DNA of 38,967 bases. Source: Deltaproteobacteria bacterium (GTDB lineage Bacteria > Myxococcota_A > Polyangia > Polyangiales > Polyangiaceae). The stretch lies in the NCBI GenBank assembly GCA_016875405.1, contig VGRJ01000037.1:1-38967 (forward strand), given 5' to 3'. The notes below the pieces were generated by a model. The model had not been told where the DNA came from. It did not search any database and saw only the letters and a list, made by a program, of their open reading frames with translations. Position numbers and translations under genes: made by a program. Positions 8,241-15,792 of the stretch are shown here, piece after piece; the first letter of the stretch is position 1, and every line of letters starts with the position of its first letter.

Positions 8241-9668
8241 TCAAACGAGTCGTGCCACGCGCGCGCGAACGAGGCGATAGACCGCTGCGGTTACGTCGAA
8301 GGCCGCCTGATCGCTCGCCTCGACGAGCTGCCGCAGCGAGCGCGCCCCGTTCGCGAGGACCACGGCTTCGCGCTCGAATGGGCCGAGCCTTGCTTGGACC
8401 GCCTCGAGAGCGCGCGCGTCCATCACCACCCGTCGGTCTCGATCGAGGGCCTCGTCGAGCACGCGCCACTCATCCACTCGACGGAAGCCCTCGAGGACGA
8501 GCTCGTTCACGCCGAGCCCGAGGTGCGCGCGCAGCGCCTCCGGCCACGGCGGCTCGAGCGTCACCGCGCAGCGGCCGTGCGTCCAGCGAAGGGCTTCGTA
8601 GACGAGCTCGGTCGATTGCGTCGCGAGCGCGCGATGGAGCCCCTGCAGGTCGAGCTTGCCTGCCCGGATGAGCCACTCGCCGAGCGGCGACCTCCCGCGG
8701 CACTCGGCGACCGCGTCTTCGACCTCGTCGCGCGTCAGGAGCTCGAGCCGTGACAGGTAGCGTCCGAGTCGGAACGACGGGCCGAGGCCGCGCGCGAACG
8801 CGAGCTCGAGCCTGCCGTTCTCGAGCGCGAGCCGCAGTCGCCGGGGCCCGCTCGCGACGCTGAGGACGCCGCTCTGCCGCCGAAGCTCGAGCAGCTGGAG
8901 CACCTCGGCGAGCGGGAGATGCGCGAGGTCGCAGCGCAGAAGCGCCCCGCTCTCGAGCGGGAGTTCGAGCGAGTCGAGGGCCGAGGCGAGCTTCGTCAGC
9001 AGCCGCTCGTCCTCGAGGCCTACGAGCAGCGCGTCTTCGACCACGCGCGCGGGCGGCAGATCGGTATGCCGCAGGATCGCGAGGTGTGGGCCCACCGCGG
9101 TCGCGAGGTCGCGCGCGAAGGCTGCGACGGCCTCCTCGCGCCGCTGGGGAGGCGGGGCTTCGGAGCCGTGCGCCGCCCGCTCCTCGTCGACCAGGTCGGT
9201 GGCGGTCGGCGCGCTCGGACGCCCCGGCGGGACTGCGCTCGCGGCCTCGAGGGCGTGGCTCACGGCCTCGACGAGGGCGCGCGGCTCGAACGGCTTCGCG
9301 ACCGCGCCGAGGGCCCCGAGCTCGTCGATGAACAGCTCGCGCAGCGCGGACGCTCGCGCGCTCATCAGCACGATGGCAAGGCGCGCGTGCCGTCGCTCGC
9401 GCCGGATCGAGCGACAGAGCTCGTAGCCCGACATGCCGGACATCGCGAAATCGACGAGCGCCAGCGAGAAGGGCGCCTCGCGCTCCAGCGCCGCGAGGGC
9501 GGCCTCGCCGCTTCGCGCAGCCACGACCACGTAGCCCTCGGCGACGAGCACCGTCTCGATCAGCGCCAGGATGGTTGGGCTGTCGTCGACGACGAGGATG
9601 CGCGGCCTGCGAGGGTCACTCGAGGCGCCGGGCGCCGAGTCGGTCGGCGAGGTCCTCTCTGCGGCCAC
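8241..9668 (-). CDS. Response regulator with receiver and DUF4388 (PATAN-like) domains
   Basis: 475-residue cytoplasmic signalling protein. The receiver domain (about 22-140) has the acidic pair D28/D29, phosphoacceptor D73 (LALVDFAMSG), the conserved Ser at 103 and K125 (AKPF). The middle and C-terminal regions fit a DUF4388 architecture: CDLAHLPLAEVLQLLELRRQSGVLSV followed by an ENGRLELAFARG turn, with helical segments after it. Such proteins are numerous in myxobacteria and are thought to act through protein contacts, not DNA binding; no HTH is seen. The start is GTG at 9668, only 3 bp after the aspS stop, so it is probably the second gene of an aspS transcript. No histidine kinase is nearby. 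Confidence 0.88.
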   Translation of the reverse strand: MAAERTSPTDSAPGASSDPRRPRILVVDDSPTILALIETVLVAEGYVVVAARSGEAALAALEREAPFSLALVDFAMSGMSGYELCRSIRRERRHARLAIVLMSARASALRELFIDELGALGAVAKPFEPRALVEAVSHALEAASAVPPGRPSAPTATDLVDEERAAHGSEAPPPQRREEAVAAFARDLATAVGPHLAILRHTDLPPARVVEDALLVGLEDERLLTKLASALDSLELPLESGALLRCDLAHLPLAEVLQLLELRRQSGVLSVASGPRRLRLALENGRLELAFARGLGPSFRLGRYLSRLELLTRDEVEDAVAECRGRSPLGEWLIRAGKLDLQGLHRALATQSTELVYEALRWTHGRCAVTLEPPWPEALRAHLGLGVNELVLEGFRRVDEWRVLDEALDRDRRVVMDARALEAVQARLGPFEREAVVLANGARSLRQLVEASDQAAFDVTAAVYRLVRARVARLV

Positions 9669-9671
9669 GGT

Positions 9672-11612
9672 TTACCTCGCGGGGTCGGCGCTGGCCGCCA
9701 CCGCGACGTGGAGCTCGTCGAGCTGCGCCGGCGCGACCACGACGGGCGCTCCGCTCATCGTGTCGACGCCCTGGTTCGTCTTCGGGAACGGGATGACGTC
9801 GCGCAAGGTCGAGCCCCCCGAGAGGAGCATCGTCAGACGATCCATGCCGATGGCGATGCCGCCGTGGGGCGGAGCGCCGGAGCGCAGCGCCTCGAGCAAG
9901 AACCCGAACATGTTCTTGGCGGATTCCTCGTGGATCCCGAGCACCGAGAACACCTTCTGCTGGACGTCCGGATCATGGAGGCGGATCGAGCCGCCGCCGA
10001 TCTCGAAGCCGTTCAAGACGAGGTCGTACCGATAGCAGAGGACGCGCGCCGGGTCGCTGTCGAGCAGCGCGACGTGCTCGTCGACGGGTCGCGTGAACGC
10101 GTGGTGCGCGGCCGCCCAGGTGCCGTCCTCGTTCTGCTCGAAGAGCGGCGGGTTCACCACCCAGAGGAGCCTCCACTGGCCGCCGTGCCCGCTCTCCGGG
10201 ATGAGGCCCATCTTCTTGCCGACGTCGAGGCGCAGCTTCGCGAGGGCGGCGTTGACGACGTCGGTCTTGCCGAACTGGAAGCAGATCACGTCGCCGTCGC
10301 TCACCCCGAGCGCGGCGTTGACGGCGAGCCGGAACTCGTCCGTGACGGTCTTCAGCGGGCTCTGCGTCCAGGCGCCACCGTCGGCGACCTTGGCGCGCGC
10401 GAGGCCCTTGAAGCCCTTGATTTCGCGCAAGGACTTCTCGAACGCCTCGAGCTGCGGGCGCGAGAAGTTTGCGCTCGCGGGGATCACGAACGCCTTCACG
10501 ATCTCGGCGGGGACCTCGAGTCGGTATGCGCCGCTCTTGAACGAATCCGTGATCGCCTTGACGAGCGGCAGGCCACCGCCATCGTGGGCGATGGCGAGCT
10601 CGGTCAGCTCCGTGAGCTCGAGGCCGAAGCGCAGATCCGGCTTGTCGTTTCCGAAGCGACGGACCGACTCTGCGAACGACATGCGAGGGAACTCGCCGCT
10701 CGGGTAGTGGGCCTTGAGATCGGCGGCGCCCGTCTTCTCGAAGACGCGGAACATCAGGCCCTCGAGGAGCCGGAAGATGTCGTCCTGGCAGACGAACGAC
10801 ATCTCGATATCGATCTGGGTGAACTCGGGTTGGCGGTCGAGGCGCAGGTCCTCGTCGCGGAAGCACTTCACGATTTGGAAGTACTTGTCGAACCCGCTCA
10901 TCATGAAGAGCTGCTTGAAGAGCTGCGGGCTCTCCGCGAGCGCGTAGAACTTCCCCGCGTTGAGGCGCGAGGGCACGAGGAAGTTGCGCGCGCCACCGGG
11001 CGTGTACTTGCAGAGGATCGGCGTCTCGAGCTCGAGCGCGCCCTGGTCGCTCAAGTAGCTGCGCACCGTCTGGTTGACTTCGTGCCGCATCCGCAGGTTG
11101 CGTTGCAGCGGGGCGCGGCGCAGGTCGATGTAGCGGTACTTCAGGCGAATGTCCTCGTCGGTCGCGATCTCGTCTTCGACCGAGAAGGGAGGCGTCTCGG
11201 CGCGGTTGAAGACGACCGCCTCGGCCACCCGCACCTCGATCTCGCCGGTCCCGAGGCGTGGGTTCACGTTCTTCTCGCCGCGATGCACCACCACGCCGCG
11301 AACTCCGATCACCCATTCCCGGCGCACCTCTTCGGCGAGCTGCTGAGCGGAGTCGGCGACCGTCGAGTCCCAGAACGCCTCGCCCCGGGCGGCGAGCGCC
11401 GTGATGCGCGAGACCTCGCCCGTCGGGGTGTAGGTCCGATCGAACACCACCTGCGCGATCCCCTCTCGATCGCGGAGATCGAGGAACACGCAGCCGCCAA
11501 AGTCGCGGCGGTGCGCGACCCAGCCGAACAGCACGACCTCCTTGCCGAGGTCGGATGCGCGGAGCTCGCCGCAGTAGTGGGTCCGTTGGAGGTCGTCGAT
11601 GAAGCGCGCCAT
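9672..11612 (-). CDS. aspS: Aspartyl-tRNA synthetase
   Basis: Class IIb aminoacyl-tRNA synthetase that charges tRNA-Asp in the cytoplasm. The ATG at 11612 gives 646 residues, somewhat longer than a typical bacterial AspRS of about 590. The N-terminal OB-fold reads THYCGELRASDLGKEVVLFG then WVAHRRDFGG. Class II motif 2 is FRDEDLRLDRQPEFTQIDIE and motif 3 is GIAIGMDRLTMLLSGGSTLR then DVIPFPK; the bacterial GAD insertion lies between them. The usual His or Leu just after RRD in the OB-fold, linked in other species to tRNA-Asn discrimination, is Phe here, so specificity cannot be called. The stop lies 3 bp before the response-regulator gene; a divergent membrane-protein gene starts 63 bp upstream. 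Confidence 0.98.
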   Translation of the reverse strand: MARFIDDLQRTHYCGELRASDLGKEVVLFGWVAHRRDFGGCVFLDLRDREGIAQVVFDRTYTPTGEVSRITALAARGEAFWDSTVADSAQQLAEEVRREWVIGVRGVVVHRGEKNVNPRLGTGEIEVRVAEAVVFNRAETPPFSVEDEIATDEDIRLKYRYIDLRRAPLQRNLRMRHEVNQTVRSYLSDQGALELETPILCKYTPGGARNFLVPSRLNAGKFYALAESPQLFKQLFMMSGFDKYFQIVKCFRDEDLRLDRQPEFTQIDIEMSFVCQDDIFRLLEGLMFRVFEKTGAADLKAHYPSGEFPRMSFAESVRRFGNDKPDLRFGLELTELTELAIAHDGGGLPLVKAITDSFKSGAYRLEVPAEIVKAFVIPASANFSRPQLEAFEKSLREIKGFKGLARAKVADGGAWTQSPLKTVTDEFRLAVNAALGVSDGDVICFQFGKTDVVNAALAKLRLDVGKKMGLIPESGHGGQWRLLWVVNPPLFEQNEDGTWAAAHHAFTRPVDEHVALLDSDPARVLCYRYDLVLNGFEIGGGSIRLHDPDVQQKVFSVLGIHEESAKNMFGFLLEALRSGAPPHGGIAIGMDRLTMLLSGGSTLRDVIPFPKTNQGVDTMSGAPVVVAPAQLDELHVAVAASADPAR

Positions 11613-11632
11613 GACCGCGGCGGACTCTAGCA

Positions 11633-11662
11633 CCAAAGTTGTCCGCTTTCGGCCCGCTTTGG
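11633..11662. promoter_or_regulatory. Inverted repeat in the aspS divergent promoter region
   Basis: CCAAAG (11633-11638) and CTTTGG (11657-11662) form a 6-bp inverted repeat with an 18-bp spacer, centred in the 63-bp gap between aspS and the gene at 11676. It could be an operator or chance; no known site was recognised. Confidence 0.3.
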
Positions 11663-11675
11663 CACCTACGTCGTC

Positions 11676-13520
11676 GTGGTTCCGCGAGGTCGCATCACGC
11701 GGGGGCTCGCCCTCGTCGTGCCGTTCACGGTGTGGTGCGTCGCCCTCTCTCGAGGCGCGACGGGCCCGCAGTGGCGCGCGGATCTCGCGGCGCTGCGCGA
11801 TCGTGGCCTCGCGGGGGTCGGCTTCGGCGGCGCCATCTCGTCGGCGTTGACGCAGGTCTTCGGGCTCCTGCCGCTCGGGTCACTTGCCGAGCGCGCGGCC
11901 GCAGCCTCGGCGCTCGCGTCTGCGTTCGCCGCGTGGCTCCTCTACCGATTGGGCCACCGCACGATTGTGGCCGCGCTCGAAGGCCGGACGGGAGGCGCAA
12001 CGGCCGCCGTCGACCGCCTCGCAGCGGTGCTCGCCGCCGTCGCCGCGCTGACGAGCGGGCTCAGCCCCAGCTGGCAAGCCGAGGCGACCGTCGGAGGTGG
12101 CGCGGCCGTCTCGCTCGCGCTCGGGCTCGTCGTCCTCGAGCGCGTGGCGGCCCTCGCCACGCGGACGGCGGCGCTCACGCCCGCGGCGACCCGCGGTTGG
12201 CTCGCGGTGTCGGCGGCGACAGGCTTGCTCGTCGCCGAGAGCCTGCCGTCCGCGATCGGCGTGCTCGCCGCCGCCTTTGCGATGCTCGTCACCGCGGAGC
12301 GGCGTCCTCCAGCGCGGCTCTGGCTCCCGCTCGCAGGCGGTGCGTTCGCGGTCGCTGCCCTCGCGGCCATGCCGGTGCTCTGGCGCCCCCTCGCGCCGAG
12401 CTCGCTCGCGGACGTCGAGCGGCTCTTCTCCTCGGCAGGCCTTCACGCAGTGCCCCGTGCCTCGGGGCGCGACGCCGTGCTCTCGTGGGTCGCGCAGCTC
12501 GGCTACGTCCAGCTCGCCCTCGCTGGCCTCGGGCTCGTCGTCGGAGCCTCCCGCCCCCGCCAGCGCGTGTCGGTGACCGCGCTCATCGCGCTGCCGCTCG
12601 TCGACCTCGCGCACCCCGCCGGCCAATGGCTCGACGGCACCCAGACCTCGCTCCGAGCGCTCTGCGTCGCGGCCTTCGCGCTCGCGGCCACGCTTGGGGT
12701 CACCGAGATCGTCGCCTTTCTCCGCGGGCTCGAGCTCGCCTCGGCGCGCGTTGCCGCGGTGTTGACGATCGCCTTTCACATGACCCTCGCCGCGGTGATT
12801 TGCGAAGAGGCAAGTTTCACCGCCGACCGCACCTCGCGCCTCGCCGCGGAGGAGTGGACCGATCTTGCGCTCGACCGGCTGCCACGCGGCGCGGCCCTCG
12901 TGGTCCGCTCGCCCGATCTCGCGTGGCGCTTGTGGTGCGCTCAGCGCGTCGAGGGGCATCGACCCGACGTGCTGCTCGTCGCCTCGCCGCTGCTCGTGCG
13001 CAGCGCCGGAATCGCCCGCCTCTTGCCGCACGGCCCCGAGGTCACCCCGATCCTGCGCGACCTCGCGCTCGCCGGCACCGCTAGCGAATACGCCTTGAGC
13101 GTGCTCGCAGACGCGCGAGCGCTCCGCGTCGAGCTCGACGCGACGTGGGAGCCGCGGATGCTCACCCACGTGCTGCTCGACGGTCCGTGGCTCCGCTTCG
13201 ACGCCGAGGCGCTGGGCGTCTCCGACAGACCCACCGACGGCACGAGCGCGCTCCGCGCCGAGGCGCGCCTCGCCGCGTACGTGAGCGGCGGCCCGCGTCG
13301 AGACGCCGTCTCGGCGGAGCTCTTTGGCCGCACGCTGAAGGAGCAGACCACGGCCCTCTCGATGGTCGGCTTGCCCGCGGCGACGAGCCCGCTCCTCGAC
13401 GAGCTCGAGCGCCTGCTCCCCGACGATCCCTTCGTCGTCAGCGCGAGGCTGCGGGTCGGCCACGCGCTTCGTCAGGGTCGGCCTGGCGCCGTCGAGCTCC
13501 GCGATCTGCTGCGCTTCTGA
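11676..13520 (+). CDS. Polytopic membrane protein, DUF2723/TMEM260-like
   Basis: 614-residue protein with about ten hydrophobic segments in the first 400 residues and a soluble C-terminal part (about 400-614). The region just after the last helix, RGAALVVRSPDLAWRLWCAQ then RPDVLLVASPLLVRS, resembles the post-membrane segment of DUF2723 (TMEM260-like) proteins, a GT-C-related group, where a report on resident name and address (RPDV) is typical. The classical N-terminal acidic loop is weak here, so glycosyltransferase activity is uncertain. Start is GTG 11676. It is the first gene of a probable operon with the thioesterase (15-bp gap) and the repeat protein. A second GT-C-like protein lies at 6788-8218. 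Confidence 0.65.
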   Translation: MVPRGRITRGLALVVPFTVWCVALSRGATGPQWRADLAALRDRGLAGVGFGGAISSALTQVFGLLPLGSLAERAAAASALASAFAAWLLYRLGHRTIVAALEGRTGGATAAVDRLAAVLAAVAALTSGLSPSWQAEATVGGGAAVSLALGLVVLERVAALATRTAALTPAATRGWLAVSAATGLLVAESLPSAIGVLAAAFAMLVTAERRPPARLWLPLAGGAFAVAALAAMPVLWRPLAPSSLADVERLFSSAGLHAVPRASGRDAVLSWVAQLGYVQLALAGLGLVVGASRPRQRVSVTALIALPLVDLAHPAGQWLDGTQTSLRALCVAAFALAATLGVTEIVAFLRGLELASARVAAVLTIAFHMTLAAVICEEASFTADRTSRLAAEEWTDLALDRLPRGAALVVRSPDLAWRLWCAQRVEGHRPDVLLVASPLLVRSAGIARLLPHGPEVTPILRDLALAGTASEYALSVLADARALRVELDATWEPRMLTHVLLDGPWLRFDAEALGVSDRPTDGTSALRAEARLAAYVSGGPRRDAVSAELFGRTLKEQTTALSMVGLPAATSPLLDELERLLPDDPFVVSARLRVGHALRQGRPGAVELRDLLRF

Positions 13521-13535
13521 TAAGTCGAAGGGAGC

Positions 13536-13982
13536 ATGCCCGAGCCCCTCGATCCCGCGCGCGCCACCTCGACCTTCCGCATGCGCGTCCGCTTTTGCGA
13601 GACCGACATGATGGCGATCGTGCACCACGCGAACTACCTCGTGTACTGCGAGGCCGCGCGCGTCGACTGGCTCCACAAACGCGGCGTGTCGTACGCCGAA
13701 TGGGAGCGGATGGGCATTCACCTACCCGTCGTCGACGCGCGCCTCCGCTACCGACAACCCGCGCGCTTCGAGGACGTCCTCGATGTCGAGACCCGCGTGA
13801 GCGAGCTGTCACGCGCGTCCGTGCGCTTCGCGTATCGGGTGCGGCGCGGCGACGACCTCCTTTGCGAGGCCGAGACGCTGCTCGCATGCGTGGGTCACGA
13901 CCTCGGCCTCCGGCGCTTCCCTGACGATGTCCTCGCGGCGCTCCGAAGCCCCGAGACGACGTCCGTCCCTGCAGAGGTGTAG
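13536..13982 (+). CDS. YbgC-type acyl-CoA thioesterase (hotdog fold)
   Basis: 148-residue 4-hydroxybenzoyl-CoA thioesterase-family protein, likely hydrolysing acyl-CoA thioesters in the cytoplasm. The signature RFCETDMMAIVHHANYLVYCE carries the catalytic Asp at 24 and the HHANY segment (30-34) at the substrate-binding helix. The length matches the YbgC group. AAGGGAG sits seven bases before ATG 13536, a clear ribosome binding site. It follows the membrane protein by 15 bp and precedes the repeat protein by 3 bp, so the three are probably cotranscribed. The tol-pal genes that often accompany ybgC are not here, so the physiological substrate is open. Confidence 0.88.
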   Translation: MPEPLDPARATSTFRMRVRFCETDMMAIVHHANYLVYCEAARVDWLHKRGVSYAEWERMGIHLPVVDARLRYRQPARFEDVLDVETRVSELSRASVRFAYRVRRGDDLLCEAETLLACVGHDLGLRRFPDDVLAALRSPETTSVPAEV

Positions 13983-13985
13983 CTC

Positions 13986-14744
13986 GTGCCGACCCGTGTC
14001 GCGCGTTGGCTCTCGGCCATCCCGGGGCTCACCGACCACCCGCTCAAGGTGGCGTACGCGCGCCGCGAGCTGCTCGAGGTTCCCCCCGACGAGCTGGCGC
14101 ACGCACTCGACGCGCTCTGCCGAGCCGTCGACAACGCGAGCTCCGGCGCGCGCGACGTGCTCGGCGCTTTCGTGCCGGTGCTCGTCGACCCAGAGGTCCT
14201 CGCCCCGCTCCAGCCGATCCGGCTCGTGGCTCGAGAGGCGAGCCTCCCGGCCGCCAGCCGCCTCTTGCGCTGCAGCTCGCGACAGGGCCACCTGTTCGAT
14301 AGGCGAGACGTCCCGTCGCGACAGGACTCGCGCACCATCACCCTCGGCGAGCGGCGGGCGCTCGCGCGCAAGCCCTCGCGCGCGATGCTCGCGAAGCTCC
14401 TCGCCGATCCTCACCCCATGGTCGTCCGCATCGTCCTCGCGAACCCGCGTCTGACCGAGGACGACGTCGTGACCATGGCGGCGCGTCGCCCCGCGGTACC
14501 CGAGGTGCTCGTCGAGGTGGCCAAGACCTGGAGTCGCCGCGCGCGCGTCCGAATGGCGCTGGTGCTGAACCCCGGCGCGCCCCCCGCCGTCGGCGTGCCC
14601 GTGCTCGGCCTCTTGTCGCGCCCCGAGCTCGCCGAGGTCGCACGAGCGTCGGACGTGCTCCCGGTGGTGCGCGCGACCGCGAGCGAGCTGTGGGAGCTGC
14701 GGCCTCCGCTGCGCGTCGTCGCGCCCCCCGACGACTTGCACTGA
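13986..14744 (+). CDS. Helical-repeat protein (LRV-like), unknown function
   Basis: 252-residue soluble protein. It has short repeated units such as LLADPHPMVVRIVLANPRLT and VAKTWSRRARVRMALVLNPG, with an Asp/Pro turn followed by R-x-x-x-A/L-x-N-P, as in leucine-rich variant repeats. The same style of unit occurs in the 695-residue protein at 3394. No signal peptide, membrane segment or catalytic motif was seen. The GTG start at 13986 comes 3 bp after the thioesterase stop. A scaffold or protein-contact role is an inference from the fold. Its stop codon lies inside a perfect 16-bp palindrome shared with the convergent gene. Confidence 0.8.
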   Translation: MPTRVARWLSAIPGLTDHPLKVAYARRELLEVPPDELAHALDALCRAVDNASSGARDVLGAFVPVLVDPEVLAPLQPIRLVAREASLPAASRLLRCSSRQGHLFDRRDVPSRQDSRTITLGERRALARKPSRAMLAKLLADPHPMVVRIVLANPRLTEDDVVTMAARRPAVPEVLVEVAKTWSRRARVRMALVLNPGAPPAVGVPVLGLLSRPELAEVARASDVLPVVRATASELWELRPPLRVVAPPDDLH

Positions 14745-14756
14745 CCCGCGGGTCAG
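14741..14756. terminator. 16-bp perfect palindrome spanning both convergent stop codons
   Basis: CTGACCCGCGGGTCAG contains the TGA of the plus-strand gene (14742-14744) and the TCA, that is TGA in reverse, of the minus-strand gene (14753-14755). It could fold in either transcript and act in both directions. No T-tract follows, so intrinsic termination is uncertain. Confidence 0.4.
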
Positions 14757-15178
14757 TCCTTGCTGCCGCGGCAGTACGCGTTGATGTCCTGCTCGAGCGC
14801 GCGCTTTCGGGGGGAGAACGCCTTCACTTCGTCGGCGGCCTTCTGCGCTTCGCGGGGCGCGCCGAGTCTCACCGCGGTCTTGCGCGTCGCGGCGGCGAGC
14901 CCCTGCGCGAGCTCGAGGTAGCGATCGCGGTAGGCGACGAGCTTCGCGTCCTTCAGCTTGAGGACGCGGAGCTTCGCCGCGAGGTCGTCGTGCGCCCGCG
15001 CGTAGGACTCGAGCGACGCTTCGGTCGGCTCCGGTCCCCCAGCCACCACGAGGATCTCCGCCATCTTCGCGTGCTCCTGGTTGATCGTGTCGACCAGCCG
15101 GTTGCACTGCGGCGTACGGGTCTCGCAGCCGGCGAGGACGCCGACGAGCGAGAGCAGCGGCAGCGCGCGCGCGTCCAT
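14753..15178 (-). CDS. Small predicted lipoprotein with helical domain
   Basis: 141-residue protein. MDARALPLLSLVGVLAGC gives a signal peptide with lipobox LAGC (Cys18). The mature part is mostly charged alpha-helix (NRLVDTINQEHAKMAEIL..., DDLAAKLRVLKLKDAKLVAY) and ends in a Cys (AYCRGSKD), which could pair with Cys at 25 (TPQCNRL). No family was recognised; the helical, coiled-coil-like body suggests a periplasmic or outer-membrane tether. It is divergent from orn, with a perfect inverted repeat in the 41-bp gap, and convergent with the gene ending at 14744. Confidence 0.78.
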   Translation of the reverse strand: MDARALPLLSLVGVLAGCETRTPQCNRLVDTINQEHAKMAEILVVAGGPEPTEASLESYARAHDDLAAKLRVLKLKDAKLVAYRDRYLELAQGLAAATRKTAVRLGAPREAQKAADEVKAFSPRKRALEQDINAYCRGSKD

Positions 15179-15191
15179 GGGCGCGTCACTC

Positions 15192-15209
15192 TACCACAGG
15201 CCCGTGGTA
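15192..15209. promoter_or_regulatory. Inverted repeat between the lipoprotein gene and orn
   Basis: TACCAC and GTGGTA, separated by AGGCCC, form a perfect 6-6-6 inverted repeat in the 41-bp gap between the two divergent starts. The position suits an operator or a shared regulator site; no known consensus is recognised. Confidence 0.4.
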
Positions 15210-15219
15210 TGAGCCGACC

Positions 15220-15756
15220 ATGCAAGGCCGTTTGGTGTGGGTCGATCTCGAGATGACAGGCCTCGACGCGGAGGCGTGCGCGATCGTCGAGATCGCGACG
15301 ATCGTCACGGACGAACAGCTCGGGATTGTCGCCGAGGGGCCCAACCACATCGTCTACCAGCCCGAGGAGGTGCTCGCGCGCATGCACCCCGAGGTTGTCG
15401 CCATGCACACGAAGAGCGGCCTGCTCGACCGCATCCGCGCGTCGAGGGTGTCGGTCGCCGAGGCCGAGGCCGCGACGCTCGCGTTCGTGCGCGAGCACTG
15501 CGAGGCGAAGGCGTCGCCGCTCTGCGGCAACTCGGTCCACAAGGACCGGCAGTTCCTCGAGCGCTACATGCCCCTGCTGCACGCTCACCTGCACTACCGC
15601 AACATCGACGTCTCGACGGTGAAGGAGCTCGTCCGCCGCTGGTATGGCGACCGCGTGCCTGCGTATGCGAAGGGCGACAAGCACCGCGCGCTCGACGACA
15701 TTCGTGAGTCGATTGGCGAGCTCCGTCACTACCGCGAGCGCGTCTTCGTCGGCTGA
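15220..15756 (+). CDS. orn: Oligoribonuclease
   Basis: 178-residue 3'-to-5' exoribonuclease that removes di- to pentanucleotides at the end of RNA turnover and, in many bacteria, hydrolyses pGpG left by c-di-GMP phosphodiesterases. The DEDDh residues are all visible: D9 and E11 in WVDLEMTGLD, D109 in HKDRQFL, H155 and D160 in KHRALDDIRES. Length and the NSVHKDRQFLERYMP block match the family closely. The start ATG 15220 gives the family N-terminus directly. It stands alone on the plus strand, divergent from a lipoprotein gene. A GGDEF gene about 3.6 kb away gives a loose thematic link to c-di-GMP. Confidence 0.98.
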   Translation: MQGRLVWVDLEMTGLDAEACAIVEIATIVTDEQLGIVAEGPNHIVYQPEEVLARMHPEVVAMHTKSGLLDRIRASRVSVAEAEAATLAFVREHCEAKASPLCGNSVHKDRQFLERYMPLLHAHLHYRNIDVSTVKELVRRWYGDRVPAYAKGDKHRALDDIRESIGELRHYRERVFVG

Positions 15757-15769
15757 CCGCGGGTCGACG

Positions 15770-15787
15770 GGCGAGGGTCGCCTCGCC
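15770..15787. terminator. Hairpin between convergent orn and the luxC-like gene
   Basis: GGCGAGG (15770-15776) and CCTCGCC (15781-15787) form a perfect 7-bp stem with loop GTCG in the 36-bp gap between the stop codons of orn and the LuxC-like gene. No T-run follows on either strand, so it may be a weak bidirectional terminator or an RNA 3'-end structure. Confidence 0.45.
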
Positions 15788-15792
15788 GCCGC

